This document shows, one piece after another, positions 21,413 to 31,507 of a stretch of 64,000 nt of DNA. Source of the DNA: Phytopythium helicoides (lineage: Eukaryota; Oomycota; Peronosporomycetes; Pythiales; Pythiaceae); the NCBI GenBank assembly GCA_024867545.1, contig JANFNE010000049.1, forward strand, positions 186,001-250,000, given 5' to 3'. The notes under the pieces were generated by a model. The model was not told where the DNA came from and searched no databases. It saw only the letters and a list, made by a program, of their open reading frames with translations. How positions within the stretch are numbered: position 1 is the stretch's first letter; every line of letters begins with the position of its first letter. Position numbers and translations under genes: made by a program.

Positions 21413-23406
21413 TTAGCATCGCTGCGAACGCCGCAATTGAGTAGTTGAATCCCCCGAGTCCACGCGTTTTCCTTCGATGTGGGCCAGCAATTCTCCAATT
21501 TCTTTTGCTATCAATTGTTTTGTCTGTTTGTCAATTCCAGCTTCGTCTTTAAGCTTTTGAACACACTTCAATACTGTTCTCTTGCTCTTCCGTGCCTTTT
21601 GTCTCAAATTGCTGGTTGCATTGCTGTTTTCTTTGTCATTCTCATTTGCACACTCAATACAAGACTTCATTGATTGACTAAATATCTTCTCGATCGCCGC
21701 CAGCGACTCAGCAAACGAGCTCTTGATCAACTCTGTGGCTAAGTTGACGTCTTCAATAGCGCACCTCAGCTCTTCCAGTAAATGACAAAGTTTTTTTGTG
21801 ATGTCTACCAACTCGCCGAGTGGTAACTCTTCAGTAGCGCTTTCAATAAATTCCACCCATTTACCAGCCATTGACAACTTTTCTTCGCCACATCCAGCTG
21901 CCTCTATGTCCCGCTTAATATCATGAAGTCGCTTGCGAAACTCTACCTTGATCTTGTCGTTGGCAAGCTGTTCGTCGATGATTCTGCTCCTCACCTTTTT
22001 TAGCAGATGAAGCAGTGTCTTGATTTGAGCTGTCTCCGCACCTACGGTGGTTTTAAGTTCTCCAATAATTTGTTGCTCCCATTTGTCCATCAATTCTACG
22101 ATCGCTCCTGCCTTGTCATCGCTGCGCGAGACTTTATTGAGTTTTCTCTCGCACTTCTGAAGCCACGTGTTGAATAGCTTTGCGTCTTCCTTTGCTTTGT
22201 TTACTTTGCATGTTAAGCTGCTCAGCGACTGACAAAGCTCTTGGATGTTAGCAATCAACACGTCGTCGCTTTGTCCTTCCATTTCCAGGTCAGCTTTTTC
22301 ACCATTTTTCTGCATGCACGATTAATCGCCGCTTGCTTGTCCTCTTGAAGTGCTGCTGACTCCACTTTGCGTTTGATCTTACGAAGCTGCTTATTAAATG
22401 CCTTGGCGTTGACGTTGTCGTTGCTTGCATGCTTCAATTCCAGTAGCTCTTTACAAAAAGCGTCTACTATTGCAGTAATAGTTTGCTCAGTAACTTGCTC
22501 CGTTTTGTCCGTGATGCTCGATAACCCCTCGCAAAACATGTCCTTGGCCTCCTGCACCACATAGTCGCTCACCGCAGCCTGTTGCACCTTTTCTTCAATC
22601 AAGCGCAGTTTGTTGGAAAAGCCCTTCTCAATCTTGGTCAAAGTAGAGCCACAAAGAGTTGCTTCATTCGCTTCACACTTTGTTTGCTCTAGTTGCTCGT
22701 TAAATGCTTTTACGGTCACCTTTGACTCGCCATTGCCCATATCTATGAAATTAACTGCCTTTAACCATTCAAAAAACTCCATCTTCATCACTGTCACCTC
22801 ATTCTCACCCGACACAAGCTCGATGACGCGTTTGAATCTCTTTAACCGCAGGCAAAACTCTTTCTGAATTGCATTTGCTTCGTTATAGTCGAGGCTTGCA
22901 TCTTGGTCATCAAGATCAGTCGGGTCAATGAATTTGTGAGCGCTCTTGAGGCACTGAATGAAGTCCACTGGCGTCGAGCTAATCGTTCGCTTATCCAAGA
23001 ACTCTTTTATGCCGGCGCCTTTTAGCTTATTGATATCAGCGTCTACTGGTACCAGATTGAACTCCTTGTTTGCCAGCCACCTCACAAATGGTACTTGAAT
23101 GAGGATGTCTTTCTCGCAGCTCCAGTACAACTCGTTCAGTATGTGTGCCCACACTTGGCATTCAACAACGTGATCTCGATTGGCGTTATCACGTTGTAGC
23201 TCCTCGCGTGTGTATGGATCGCGGAAGTTGTGGTTTCTAAGAAGACTTTGAAGAGATGGGATGTCATCGTCACGAAGCTCGCTCGAAGTACAGACTTGGT
23301 ACCCCGTGATGTGTGCTGCTTTGCAGACATACATTGAATACACATTTGGTGGGCCGAACCTCGGGCATCGGCTTTCTGTTTGTGTACCGGTGTTTCGATC
23401 GATCAT
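21413..23406 (-). CDS. Unrecognised long alpha-helical protein with HNH-like N-terminal segment; one frame break
   Basis: From ATG 23406 the frame runs to a stop at 22255; a second frame (22315 to 21413) continues the same kind of sequence. An A5 run at about 22290-22296 is where one extra A would join them, giving about 660 residues. The N-terminal 100 residues contain cysteines and NANRDHVVECQVWAHIL; D-H-V-V-E resembles the core of some HNH-type nuclease domains, but the remaining ligands were not identified. The rest is Lys/Glu/Leu-rich helix with repeated units of the form FN/FR-x-(Q/W/R)L-x-K-(I/C)-(K/E)-R (FNEQLEQTK, FNKQLRKIKR, FNTWLQKCER, FRKRLHDIKR). No signal peptide. It lies between two BI-1 paralogues. 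Function unknown. Confidence 0.55.
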
Positions 23407-23805
23407 CGTCTTCGTTCCGACACACTGCGCTGCATTTGAGCAAGCAATCCCCAACGTCAGCTAAAACTTTCGCTGAAGAGATGACGGTACTAAACCTTTA
23501 CTCTTGGGTGCCGTCTTCCCTCGCTCCTGTCGACGTTCCTGCCTTAGCTTCTGCGCTGCCATTAGCTGTCTCCAATGCCGCTACACCCTGACAACGCGAA
23601 TTTCTTTCTGCCTTGCGCCAAGGTCCTGCATTGCTGGCAACAAGGAACCGAGCAGGGTGATGCGTTTGAGGTCAAGGAAAAGTGGAATTATCCCACTGAC
23701 AGACAAGACCCTTCATTCGATAAGTAAGGGAGGCACACCTGATGCATTGATTAGAGTAGATCGCTGCAACCTACTCAGTGAAAACCTTCAATATGCACAG
23801 CCAGC
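23407..23805. other. Intergenic, nothing recognised
   Basis: Short gap between the unrecognised helical protein and the third BI-1 gene; no motif seen. Confidence 0.35.
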
Positions 23806-24854
23806 TTAGCGGCGGCGGTTGGAGCGGTCAGAGCGCTCCTTCTTGTCGGCGTTCTTGAGCAGGATGATCAAGATGCGGACAAAGATCGAGACAAAGTCTA
23901 CACGAACATCGGTACAAGTGTTAGCTACACCCATGAGACGAATCAACAACCAACTATGACGAACCAAGGAACAGCTCGAGGGTGTGCTTGAGGTAGTCCT
24001 TGTCGCCCATGCTCGCCTTCTCGATGATCATCTGCGTGTCGAACACCACGTAGCCGCAGAACATGAACAGCCCGCCGTACTAACAACAAAAAGCACCACC
24101 GTCACTCAAGTTCCTAGACATGATGAATTGCACGAAGATGTTCTGTGAAGAGCTTACCAGGCTGACAGACATGAGCAGCGGCGAGCGGAGGAACAGGTTT
24201 GCCAGGTTCATCAGCAGCAGACCCGAGAGCATCGAGCTCAGGATCCCGCCAATAAAGAGGTATGAGCGGCGAGTAGCTGTACAATCAGCCAAAAAGCATG
24301 TCAGAGATCTGTGACTTGACCTCCGTGAGTAAACGATCCGTACCGAGAAGCGCGCTCGCGGTGAAGCACAGGAAGACCATGGTGGTCAAGAGGCTGCTCA
24401 TCACCACCACACAGCCGTCAGGTATCCTCTCCAAAACAAACTCACAGCTCCACCTTCAGCCACGACGCACAATGCCAAGACGAGGATGCTGGGGTCCATG
24501 TCGAGCGCGATGGCGATGAGCGAGGACGTGGTGACGCCGATCGAGGCCGCCACGGCCAGGAGGATGCCCACGCGCTTCTGGTGGTTGTGCAGCGGCTCGG
24601 CATGCAGCCAGATCGTGCCGCCCATGGTCACCATGAAGGCCATCATGCCCATCCAGCCCGACGGGTCGACACGCGCGCCGAGCATGAGCACGGAGCCCGC
24701 CGAGAGCGCCGCCGCCAGCACGCAGCCCGCCAGCGTCGCGTACACGCGCACCAGGTGCTGCTGCACGTCGCTCGAGATGCCGCTGGTCTTCATGATGGCG
24801 TCCCAGTTCCACGCCGGAGCCGAGGCCGCTGAGGGGCGACGCCGTCGAGAACAT
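23806..24854 (-). CDS. Bax inhibitor-1 (TMBIM) family protein, copy 3 (possible 1-nt break in the N-terminus)
   Basis: Exons: 24854 (or 24793)-24471, 24393-24344, 24276-24158, 24079-23965 and 23897-23806. Exons 2-4 have the same lengths as in the other two copies. From ATG 24793 the protein is 232 residues; from ATG 24854 (MFSTASPLS…) it would be 252, but one extra base near 24812-24816 breaks the frame before the conserved [11 protein letters not shown]. Copies 1 and 2 have the equivalent N-terminus, so the longer form is likely real. Motifs: [43 protein letters not shown] and [22 protein letters not shown], with a basic tail ([13 protein letters not shown]) typical of functional BI-1. This copy is closest to the family consensus. 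Confidence 0.85.
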
Positions 24855-25681
24855 GGCGCTTATGTCTGCAGGTCGAGGTGGGTCGTTGTTCGGTTCGTCG
24901 CTTTGCTTTCTGCCAGGTGGACTGTCTAGATGAGCGGAAAATAGATGGGAAAAAGGTCGCGCGAAGGTGGTGCCGAGCGGGAAGCTTCAAGGTGGCGGGG
25001 GAGCAAAGCTTCATGGAGCGTGAGTGAGGGTCTGGTGATGTGGAATGGATCTTCATGGAAGGTGTCGTCGTGGCGAGGTGAGAAGGCTGGATGAATTGGA
25101 TATGGGGGTGACAACTTGGTGTCTGCTGGAGGCTGATGGGAGTCGATGTGAGCATTCCCGGTAGCAGCACTTGTTGGTGATGCATGGACATGATGGACTG
25201 GCTGAAAAAGGTCGAAACAACTACAGTAGTCGAGCTGTCATGGTGAGCTCCTCTCGTAGACCTCCTCCCTGTGCTGTGAGCTCCCTGTAGACGCAAGCCT
25301 CCTGTGTGCCTCGGTATCGAGCTCGGCTGTGTGTGGTCCCTGCTAAAAACGGAACACGAACGACGAGCTCCAACCAAGCAAACTCACTCCGCGAGGCCAG
25401 CGTGAGGACTAAAATATGACCATGGCTTTGATTGCAGGCAATACGGAGACCGAGTTCCCGCGCCGAGACGCTACTCCCCGTCACGCCCCGCACACACCGT
25501 CGCGAAACCGCGTCAAGGAGCGCCACGCGCCACGGCGAACAGCAACTCGCCGGGGGCCAAGATCATCGCCGAGTTTTTTCCGGTGCCTAGCAGCTGCAGC
25601 GGCCGTCGCTCGCGGGACCGCACGTCAGGGATAGCAGACGCGCGACGAGCAGGCAGGTCGCGGCTAGAGCGCTCTAGCTGC
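24855..25681. other. Intergenic between BI-1 copy 3 and eL42
   Basis: Upstream region of BI-1 copy 3 and 3' flank of eL42. A frame of about 100 codons on the minus strand (25221-25526) shows no motif and is not called. Confidence 0.4.
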
Positions 25682-26088
25682 TTAGTACTGGTGGCCGGCC
25701 GACTTCTTCTTCTCACCCAGCTCGAAGTGCTTGGTGCGCTTGATGGGGAGCTGCTTCTTGGTCTTGCAGTCCTTGCACTCCATGCGCAGGGTGATCTTCT
25801 TGGTGGTCTTGGCCTGTAGGGAGTCCATGGCGACACGAGCAGCGCACGCAGCGTCAGCTCACTTGCCCACGTCTCCACCCGTTCCTCCTCCTCATCAGGA
25901 CGCACCTTCTTGTGGAAAATGGGCTTGGTCTGACCACCGAAACCCTTCTGCTTCTCCTGGTAGCGACGCGTGCCCTGCGCGAACTTGGAGGCCTTGCCCG
26001 CCTTGTACTGCGTGATCTTGTGCACCGTGTGCTTCTGGCACTTCTTGCCCTTGCAGAAAGTGCGGCGCTCCTTCGGCATGTTCACCAT
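25682..26088 (-). CDS. RPL44: 60S ribosomal protein eL42 (L44/L36a)
   Basis: Two exons, 26088-25906 and 25813-25682, with a 92-nt intron (GTGCGT donor, TACAG acceptor), encode 104 residues. The sequence is unmistakable: [57 protein letters not shown], and a second cysteine pair MECKDC that completes the zinc site. eL42 sits at the ribosomal E site and contacts the CCA end of deacylated tRNA. Pro56 (TKP) is present; in yeasts this residue is linked with cycloheximide sensitivity, whereas Gln gives resistance (inference for this organism). The ATG at 26088 has strong context (CAACCATGG). Confidence 0.95.
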
Positions 26089-26656
26089 GGTTGCTGAGGT
26101 CTGCCCCATACACAAACACACACACATAGAGAGAAAGTCGTGAGCCTCCTCATCACCTCACAGCAAGCAGGCCATGAGCCATGGACCACCAGCGAGCAGC
26201 ACATACCTCTCTTCTAGTCCGCTTGAGAAATTACGGCCCGAGTCGCGAGCGGCGCCGCCCAGTTGCGCCAACAGCCAGTGGTTCTGGCGGCCCGGCGCGT
26301 AAAAAGACCCCGCAGGAGGTAAAAAAGGATGGTAGGAGGGTAATTACGAGCACCTGGCCGCGGATTGGGTGAAAAGCGGGACTTTCCAGACCGCACGCAT
26401 TCCGACACGAGAGAGACAGGCTGTTGACGCGAATGCACTTGGTTGACTCTAATCAAGATCGGTTGATGCGGCACCTGCAAGATGACTCGAATGACCGATC
26501 GGTCTCAACGTGACGTACGCAGGCTCCTGTGGGCTTCCTAGAGCTTCTACATGGTGGCTGAACACGCGTACATGCGACTGAGGACCCCTGCGACCTGCTG
26601 ACAACTCGCAACCACCAGCAGCAGCCTCCTCATTCCTCGATTCGCGGTCGACCAAC
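26089..26656. promoter_or_regulatory. Upstream region of eL42 and of PDR transporter 1, with a 77-bp element shared with PDR 2
   Basis: Divergent region. Positions 26461-26537 are identical or nearly so to 31312-31388 upstream of the second PDR gene, including TGACGTAC, a CRE-like core. A second shared block runs from about 26579 to the ATG (leader sequence). No shared block was seen between these and the third PDR gene at this distance. Confidence 0.55.
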
Positions 26657-29600
26657 ATGACCAACCTGGCCAAGGACCCCAACGTGCTCCATGAGCAGCT
26701 CGCAGAGGTGCTGCCTCGCGCCATGGACCGACCGCTGCTTCCACAGACCCGCGTAGACATCCGCGACGTCACCATCACGTGCGAACGCGTGCAGATTGGA
26801 GACGGCAAACCAGCCAGCGGACTTCCCACGCTCGTCAACACCATCAAGAGCGCTGCGGCGGGAATGTTCGCGACTCGACAAGTGGTGAAGCAGACCATCC
26901 TCCACGATGTCAACGTCCGATTCAAACCCGGAACCATGACGCTCGTACTCGGTCAACCAGGATCCGGAAAGTCGACGCTGCTCAAGCTGGCGGCTGCGCG
27001 TTTCCCGTTTGACGCCAAGAACATCGACGTCCAGGGAGAGGTGACGTACAACGGTCACAGCGTCATCTCGAATCGGGAGCTCCGAGCCAAGGCGCCACAG
27101 TTCTCGAGCTACGTGACGCAACAGGATATCCACTTCCCAACGCTCACGCCAAGAGAGACGTTTCAGTTCGCTCACGAGATGATCGGCAGCGAGGTGTTCC
27201 GTGACAAGCAAAAGCTCTTCACTCATGGAAACCCGAGTGAGAACGAGGCTGCCTCCAGCATGGCTCAAGCCCTCGAGCATCAGTACCCCGAGCTCATGCT
27301 CGAACAACTTGGGTTGCAAGGGTGTGCAGACACTCGCATTGGTAACGCGATGATGCGTGGCGTGTCTGGAGGTCAACGCAAACGCGTGACGATGGGAGAG
27401 ATGGAGTTCGGATTGAAGGGTGTCAGTCTACTCGATGAGATATCCACCGGACTGGACAGTGCCGCCACATTCGATATTGTGTACGCCCAGCGCGAGAAGG
27501 CTCGGAAGCTAGGGACTGCCATCGTCATCTCGCTGCTCCAGCCGACGCCAGAAGTCTTCGAGCTGTTCGACGAAGTCATTGTGCTCAATGCTGGTTACGT
27601 CCTGTACTATGGTCCCACCGGTCTCGCCGACTCCTACTTCGCGGACCTAGGTTTCCGTCGTCCGGCCGGTCGAGATGTTGCCGACTTCTTGTTGGACCTC
27701 GGAACCAACGAGCAGCTCAAGTACGAAGGTCGATCGACACATCCTCCTTCAGATACACTCAAGATCGAGAAGGTGACACTTTGTCCTCGGATGCCTCATG
27801 AATTCGCCGACAAGTTCCGTCAATCACATATTTTCAGGGACTTGGTGGACGACATGATGGTTGCTGCGAGCGCTCCATCTCCATTGAATTTGGAGCACGT
27901 ACCGATGTTCCACCAGTCGATGTGGGGCAATATCAAGACGCTTATTCGCCGCGAAATGATCCTCTTGTCGCGTGATGATGATTTCATTAGAGGTCGCGTC
28001 GTCATGCTTGTGCTGATGGGTCTGATCTACGGCAGCGTCTACTATCAAGCAGACATGACAGACGTCCAAGTGGTGATCGGTACACTCTTCTCGTCAGTAC
28101 TGTTCCTCATGTTGGGACAGACGGCTCAAGTTGCAGCCTTCTTGACCGCTCGTGACGTTTTCTACAAACTTCGAAGCTCCAACATGGCTCGGTCGATCGC
28201 ATATGTGATCGCGTCATGTGTGCGCCAGCTGCCTCTTGCGGCTACGGAAGCCGTCGTGTTTGGATCCCTGGTCTACTGGATGGTGGGATTTCAATCCTCA
28301 GTCGAGCGATTCCTGGTCTTTGAGGTTGTGATGGCGCTCACTGTGCTCGTCTACGTCTCTTGGTTCTTCCTGCTCTCAACATTCGCACCAAACCAGAACA
28401 TCCTCTTTCCCATCGCCTCGATTTCGATCGTGTTCTTCATTGTCTTCACGGGATTCGTCATGCCGCGTGGAGAGATGCCTGACTACCTGGTCTGGATCTA
28501 CTGGATCGATCCGCTTGCCTGGGTCATTCGCGCACTCGCTGTGAATGAATATCGGTTCGGGAAGTTTGCGGAGTGCGTCTACGAAGGAGTCGACTATTGC
28601 GAGAACTTTGGTATGACTTCTGGCGAGTACTACCTCTCTCTCTTTGACATCCCGTCAAGCAAGCACTGGATCGCGTTTGCCTGTGTGTATTTGGTGGCTG
28701 TGTATCTCGCATGCATGGCGCTTTCGTCGTACCTTCTCGAGCATGTGCGCTTCGATATGGCATCTCCTGCCGGAACCAGCGATGGCAATGGCTCGGAGAA
28801 GCAGGGAGCAGATGACACTTACACTCTGGTCAGCACTCCTCGTGATTCTGTAGTAATCATGGGTGTCAACGAAGTTGCTCGTCAACGCCATGTGACTCCC
28901 GTGACATTGGCTTTTGAAAACCTCCACTACTCGGTTTCCGCACCAACAAAGAAAGGCTCAACCAACGACGGTGGCATGATCAAGCTCCTCAACGGCATCT
29001 CGGGTTACGCTCTCCCAGGAACAATCACGGCACTAATGGGATCCACTGGCGCCGGAAAGACCACACTCATGGACGTCATTGCTGGTCGCAAGCAAACAGG
29101 AAACTCCGTCAGCGGTGTCATTGAAGGCCGAATCTTGCTGAACGGATACGAAGCCACGCCGCTCGCGATCCAGAGATCCACGGGATACTGCGAACAAATG
29201 GATGTGCACTCGGAAGCCTCCACGTTCCGCGAGGCACTCACTTTCAGCGCCTTTCTTCGTCAGGGCAGTTCCGTGTCGACTGCCGAGAAGCTTGATGCGG
29301 TGGCGGAGTGTTTGGATCTGCTCGGTCTCACACCCATCGCCGACCAGATTGTCCGAGGAAGCTCGATGGAACAACTCAAGCGACTCACGATCGGTGTCGA
29401 GCTAGCTGCACATCCTAGCGTGTTGTTCCTCGATGAACCGACGAGTGGACTTGATGCTCGATCTGCGAAGTTGATCATGGATGGCGTGCGGAAAGTCGCA
29501 GATTCGGGTCGGACGGTCGTGTGTACGATCCATCAGCCGTCTGCGGAAGTGTTCAGCGTGTTTGACAACCTTCTTTTGCTCAAGTTGGGAGGTGAGACGG

Positions 29601-30799
29601 TCTACTTTGGTGAGCTGGGACGTGACTGCAGTACTTTGGTGAACTACTTCGAGGCGTTTCCTGGCGTTCCGCGTCTTCGTGAAGGATACAATCCTGCTAC
29701 TTGGATGCTTGAGTGCATTGGTGCTGGAGTTGCCAAGTCGGATAGCCGTGGCGCGTCCGATATCGACTTTGTGAATGAGTTCAAGTCGAGTCCTCTGTAC
29801 TCTGAGTTGGTCGCGACTCTGAACAAAGAAGGAGTTGGGCATCCATCGTCTGGCTCATCTGAGCTGCAGTTCGGTCGCAAGCGTGCAGCAAGCTCTGCCG
29901 TTCAGATGCGCATGTTGATCACGCGGTTCATGCGTCTGTACTGGCGTACCCCGAGCTACAACCTCACGCGTTTTGGAATCTACACTGTGCTCGCTCTCAT
30001 CTTCGGTGTGTTGTTCGTTGGGGTCAGCTACGAGACATATCAAGGCATCAACGCTGGACTCGGTGTCATCAACATGATGGTCGTGTTTGCGGGATTCATG
30101 TCCTTCAACAATGTGCTTCCCATGACAATGGAGGACCGCGCTGCGTTCTACCGTGAGCGAGCATCCCAGACGTATAGTGCACTCTGGTACTTTGTTGGCG
30201 GATCGATTGCTGAGGTTCCGTACGTATTCATCGCTGGACTACTGTTCTCGGCCATCAGCTTCCCGCTGCTCGGCTTCTCAGGTGTTTCGACTTTTGCTCT
30301 CTACTGGCTCATCGTGTCGACGCACATGCTCCAGCAGACGTACTTAGGGCAACTGCTTGGCTTTTTGCTGCCGTCGCTCGAGGTCGCAGCTTTGCTTGGC
30401 GCCGCAGTCAACTCGATCCTCATGATGTTCGTTGGTTTCAACCCGCCAGCTGTCTCTATTCCTCAAGGCTACAAATGGCTCTACGACATCACTCCACAGC
30501 GGTACACGATGACAATGCTTTCGACAATTGTCTTTGGCGAGTGTGACGTATCGCCAGTGTACAACGAGACCTTGGGACAATACGTCGGCGTCAGTGATTC
30601 GGACTCGCTTGGGTGCCAGCCGTTGACTGGTGTTCCTTTGTCGATCGGTCACGCAACACTCAAGGAGTACCTGGATGAGATCTTCAAGATGAAGCGCGAC
30701 GATTTGTGGCCCTACTATGGCATCACGATCGCGTTTACGGTCGGATTCCGATTCTTGGCGTTGCTGGCGCTGCGCTTTGTGAACCATCAGCAGAAGTAG
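26657..30799 (+). CDS. Full-size PDR-type (ABCG) ABC transporter 1
   Basis: An intronless 1380-residue protein with the reversed PDR layout NBD1-TMD1-NBD2-TMD2. NBD1: Walker A GQPGSGKST (99-107), signature VSGGQRKR (236-243), Walker B LLDEIS with STGLD. NBD2: Walker A GSTGAGKTT (795-803) and Walker B LFLDEPTSGLD (923-933); its signature position reads LKRLTIGVEL, degenerate as usual in PDR proteins. Between and after are two sets of six hydrophobic helices, with the PDR hallmark GEMPDYLVWIYWIDPLAWVIRAL after TMD1. These plasma-membrane pumps export hydrophobic drugs, sterols or plant defence compounds using ATP. A near-identical copy follows 4851 bp downstream. ATG 26657 is the first in frame. 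Confidence 0.95.
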   Translation: MTNLAKDPNVLHEQLAEVLPRAMDRPLLPQTRVDIRDVTITCERVQIGDGKPASGLPTLVNTIKSAAAGMFATRQVVKQTILHDVNVRFKPGTMTLVLGQPGSGKSTLLKLAAARFPFDAKNIDVQGEVTYNGHSVISNRELRAKAPQFSSYVTQQDIHFPTLTPRETFQFAHEMIGSEVFRDKQKLFTHGNPSENEAASSMAQALEHQYPELMLEQLGLQGCADTRIGNAMMRGVSGGQRKRVTMGEMEFGLKGVSLLDEISTGLDSAATFDIVYAQREKARKLGTAIVISLLQPTPEVFELFDEVIVLNAGYVLYYGPTGLADSYFADLGFRRPAGRDVADFLLDLGTNEQLKYEGRSTHPPSDTLKIEKVTLCPRMPHEFADKFRQSHIFRDLVDDMMVAASAPSPLNLEHVPMFHQSMWGNIKTLIRREMILLSRDDDFIRGRVVMLVLMGLIYGSVYYQADMTDVQVVIGTLFSSVLFLMLGQTAQVAAFLTARDVFYKLRSSNMARSIAYVIASCVRQLPLAATEAVVFGSLVYWMVGFQSSVERFLVFEVVMALTVLVYVSWFFLLSTFAPNQNILFPIASISIVFFIVFTGFVMPRGEMPDYLVWIYWIDPLAWVIRALAVNEYRFGKFAECVYEGVDYCENFGMTSGEYYLSLFDIPSSKHWIAFACVYLVAVYLACMALSSYLLEHVRFDMASPAGTSDGNGSEKQGADDTYTLVSTPRDSVVIMGVNEVARQRHVTPVTLAFENLHYSVSAPTKKGSTNDGGMIKLLNGISGYALPGTITALMGSTGAGKTTLMDVIAGRKQTGNSVSGVIEGRILLNGYEATPLAIQRSTGYCEQMDVHSEASTFREALTFSAFLRQGSSVSTAEKLDAVAECLDLLGLTPIADQIVRGSSMEQLKRLTIGVELAAHPSVLFLDEPTSGLDARSAKLIMDGVRKVADSGRTVVCTIHQPSAEVFSVFDNLLLLKLGGETVYFGELGRDCSTLVNYFEAFPGVPRLREGYNPATWMLECIGAGVAKSDSRGASDIDFVNEFKSSPLYSELVATLNKEGVGHPSSGSSELQFGRKRAASSAVQMRMLITRFMRLYWRTPSYNLTRFGIYTVLALIFGVLFVGVSYETYQGINAGLGVINMMVVFAGFMSFNNVLPMTMEDRAAFYRERASQTYSALWYFVGGSIAEVPYVFIAGLLFSAISFPLLGFSGVSTFALYWLIVSTHMLQQTYLGQLLGFLLPSLEVAALLGAAVNSILMMFVGFNPPAVSIPQGYKWLYDITPQRYTMTMLSTIVFGECDVSPVYNETLGQYVGVSDSDSLGCQPLTGVPLSIGHATLKEYLDEIFKMKRDDLWPYYGITIAFTVGFRFLALLALRFVNHQQK

Positions 30800-31507
30800 G
30801 AAAACTCTTGTGCTGATGTCTCTCTGGAGCTGTGCCAAATCTACACATGAATATATGCTAGTTTGATTTTTTAATATTGTTGCTTTGCAAGAGCATGGTG
30901 TCAATTGGTCCACGCGCACGCGTGACGCGTGTTTGTCCATATTGTGCGCATGTCGTTTGATCACGCTCGATGTGGCCCTGACAAGTTGACAGTTATCGAG
31001 CTTACTTTGGAAAGTGTTGGTATCTCGGCTCTACGGTAGTGATGAGTTGAAAAGTCATCAAGCGAGTGTCAGAGGTTCAGAACCAATACAAGCCAGAAAA
31101 ATAAAAGCAGATCAATCACTACTGTCGCACAAGTTTTACGGCGCTCGTCAACTCGCTTGCTCGGATCATCTTTTCCTACGAGCGTCAACCATCCCCTCCA
31201 CCGAAATACTGAATGAACTCTTGCCGGCTCGATTTGGCTAAAAAAAAATCTGATCTGACATTCATTCATACTACAGATGATGCGACCTCGCCTCGATGAC
31301 TCTAATGAACTGGTTGATGCGGCACCTGCAAGATGACTCGAATGACCGATCGGTCTCAACGTGACGTACGCAGGCTCCTGTGGGCTTCACAGCGTTGTTT
31401 AATGATCACTAAACATGCGTACGTACGCCTGAGGACCCCTGCGACCTGCTGACAACTCGCAACCACCAGCAGCAGCCTCCTCATTCCTCGATTCGCGGCC
31501 GACCAAC
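30800..31507. other. Spacer between PDR 1 and PDR 2, including promoter of PDR 2
   Basis: The first 500 bp has no recognised feature. From 31312 it is homologous to the PDR 1 upstream region (77-bp block at 31312-31388, then the leader from about 31431). Confidence 0.5.
31312..31388 (+). promoter_or_regulatory. 77-bp element shared with the PDR 1 upstream region
   Basis: Matches 26461-26537 with no difference seen, while the flanks differ. Contains TGACGTAC. Located about 120 nt upstream of the start codon. Could be a regulatory element or just part of the duplicated tract. Confidence 0.5.

Noticed and set aside
26630..27376. Long minus-strand frames opposite the PDR genes (also at 31481-32227 and 36688-37380)
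   Set aside because: Repeated at equivalent positions because the sense genes are duplicates; no independent motif or start context.
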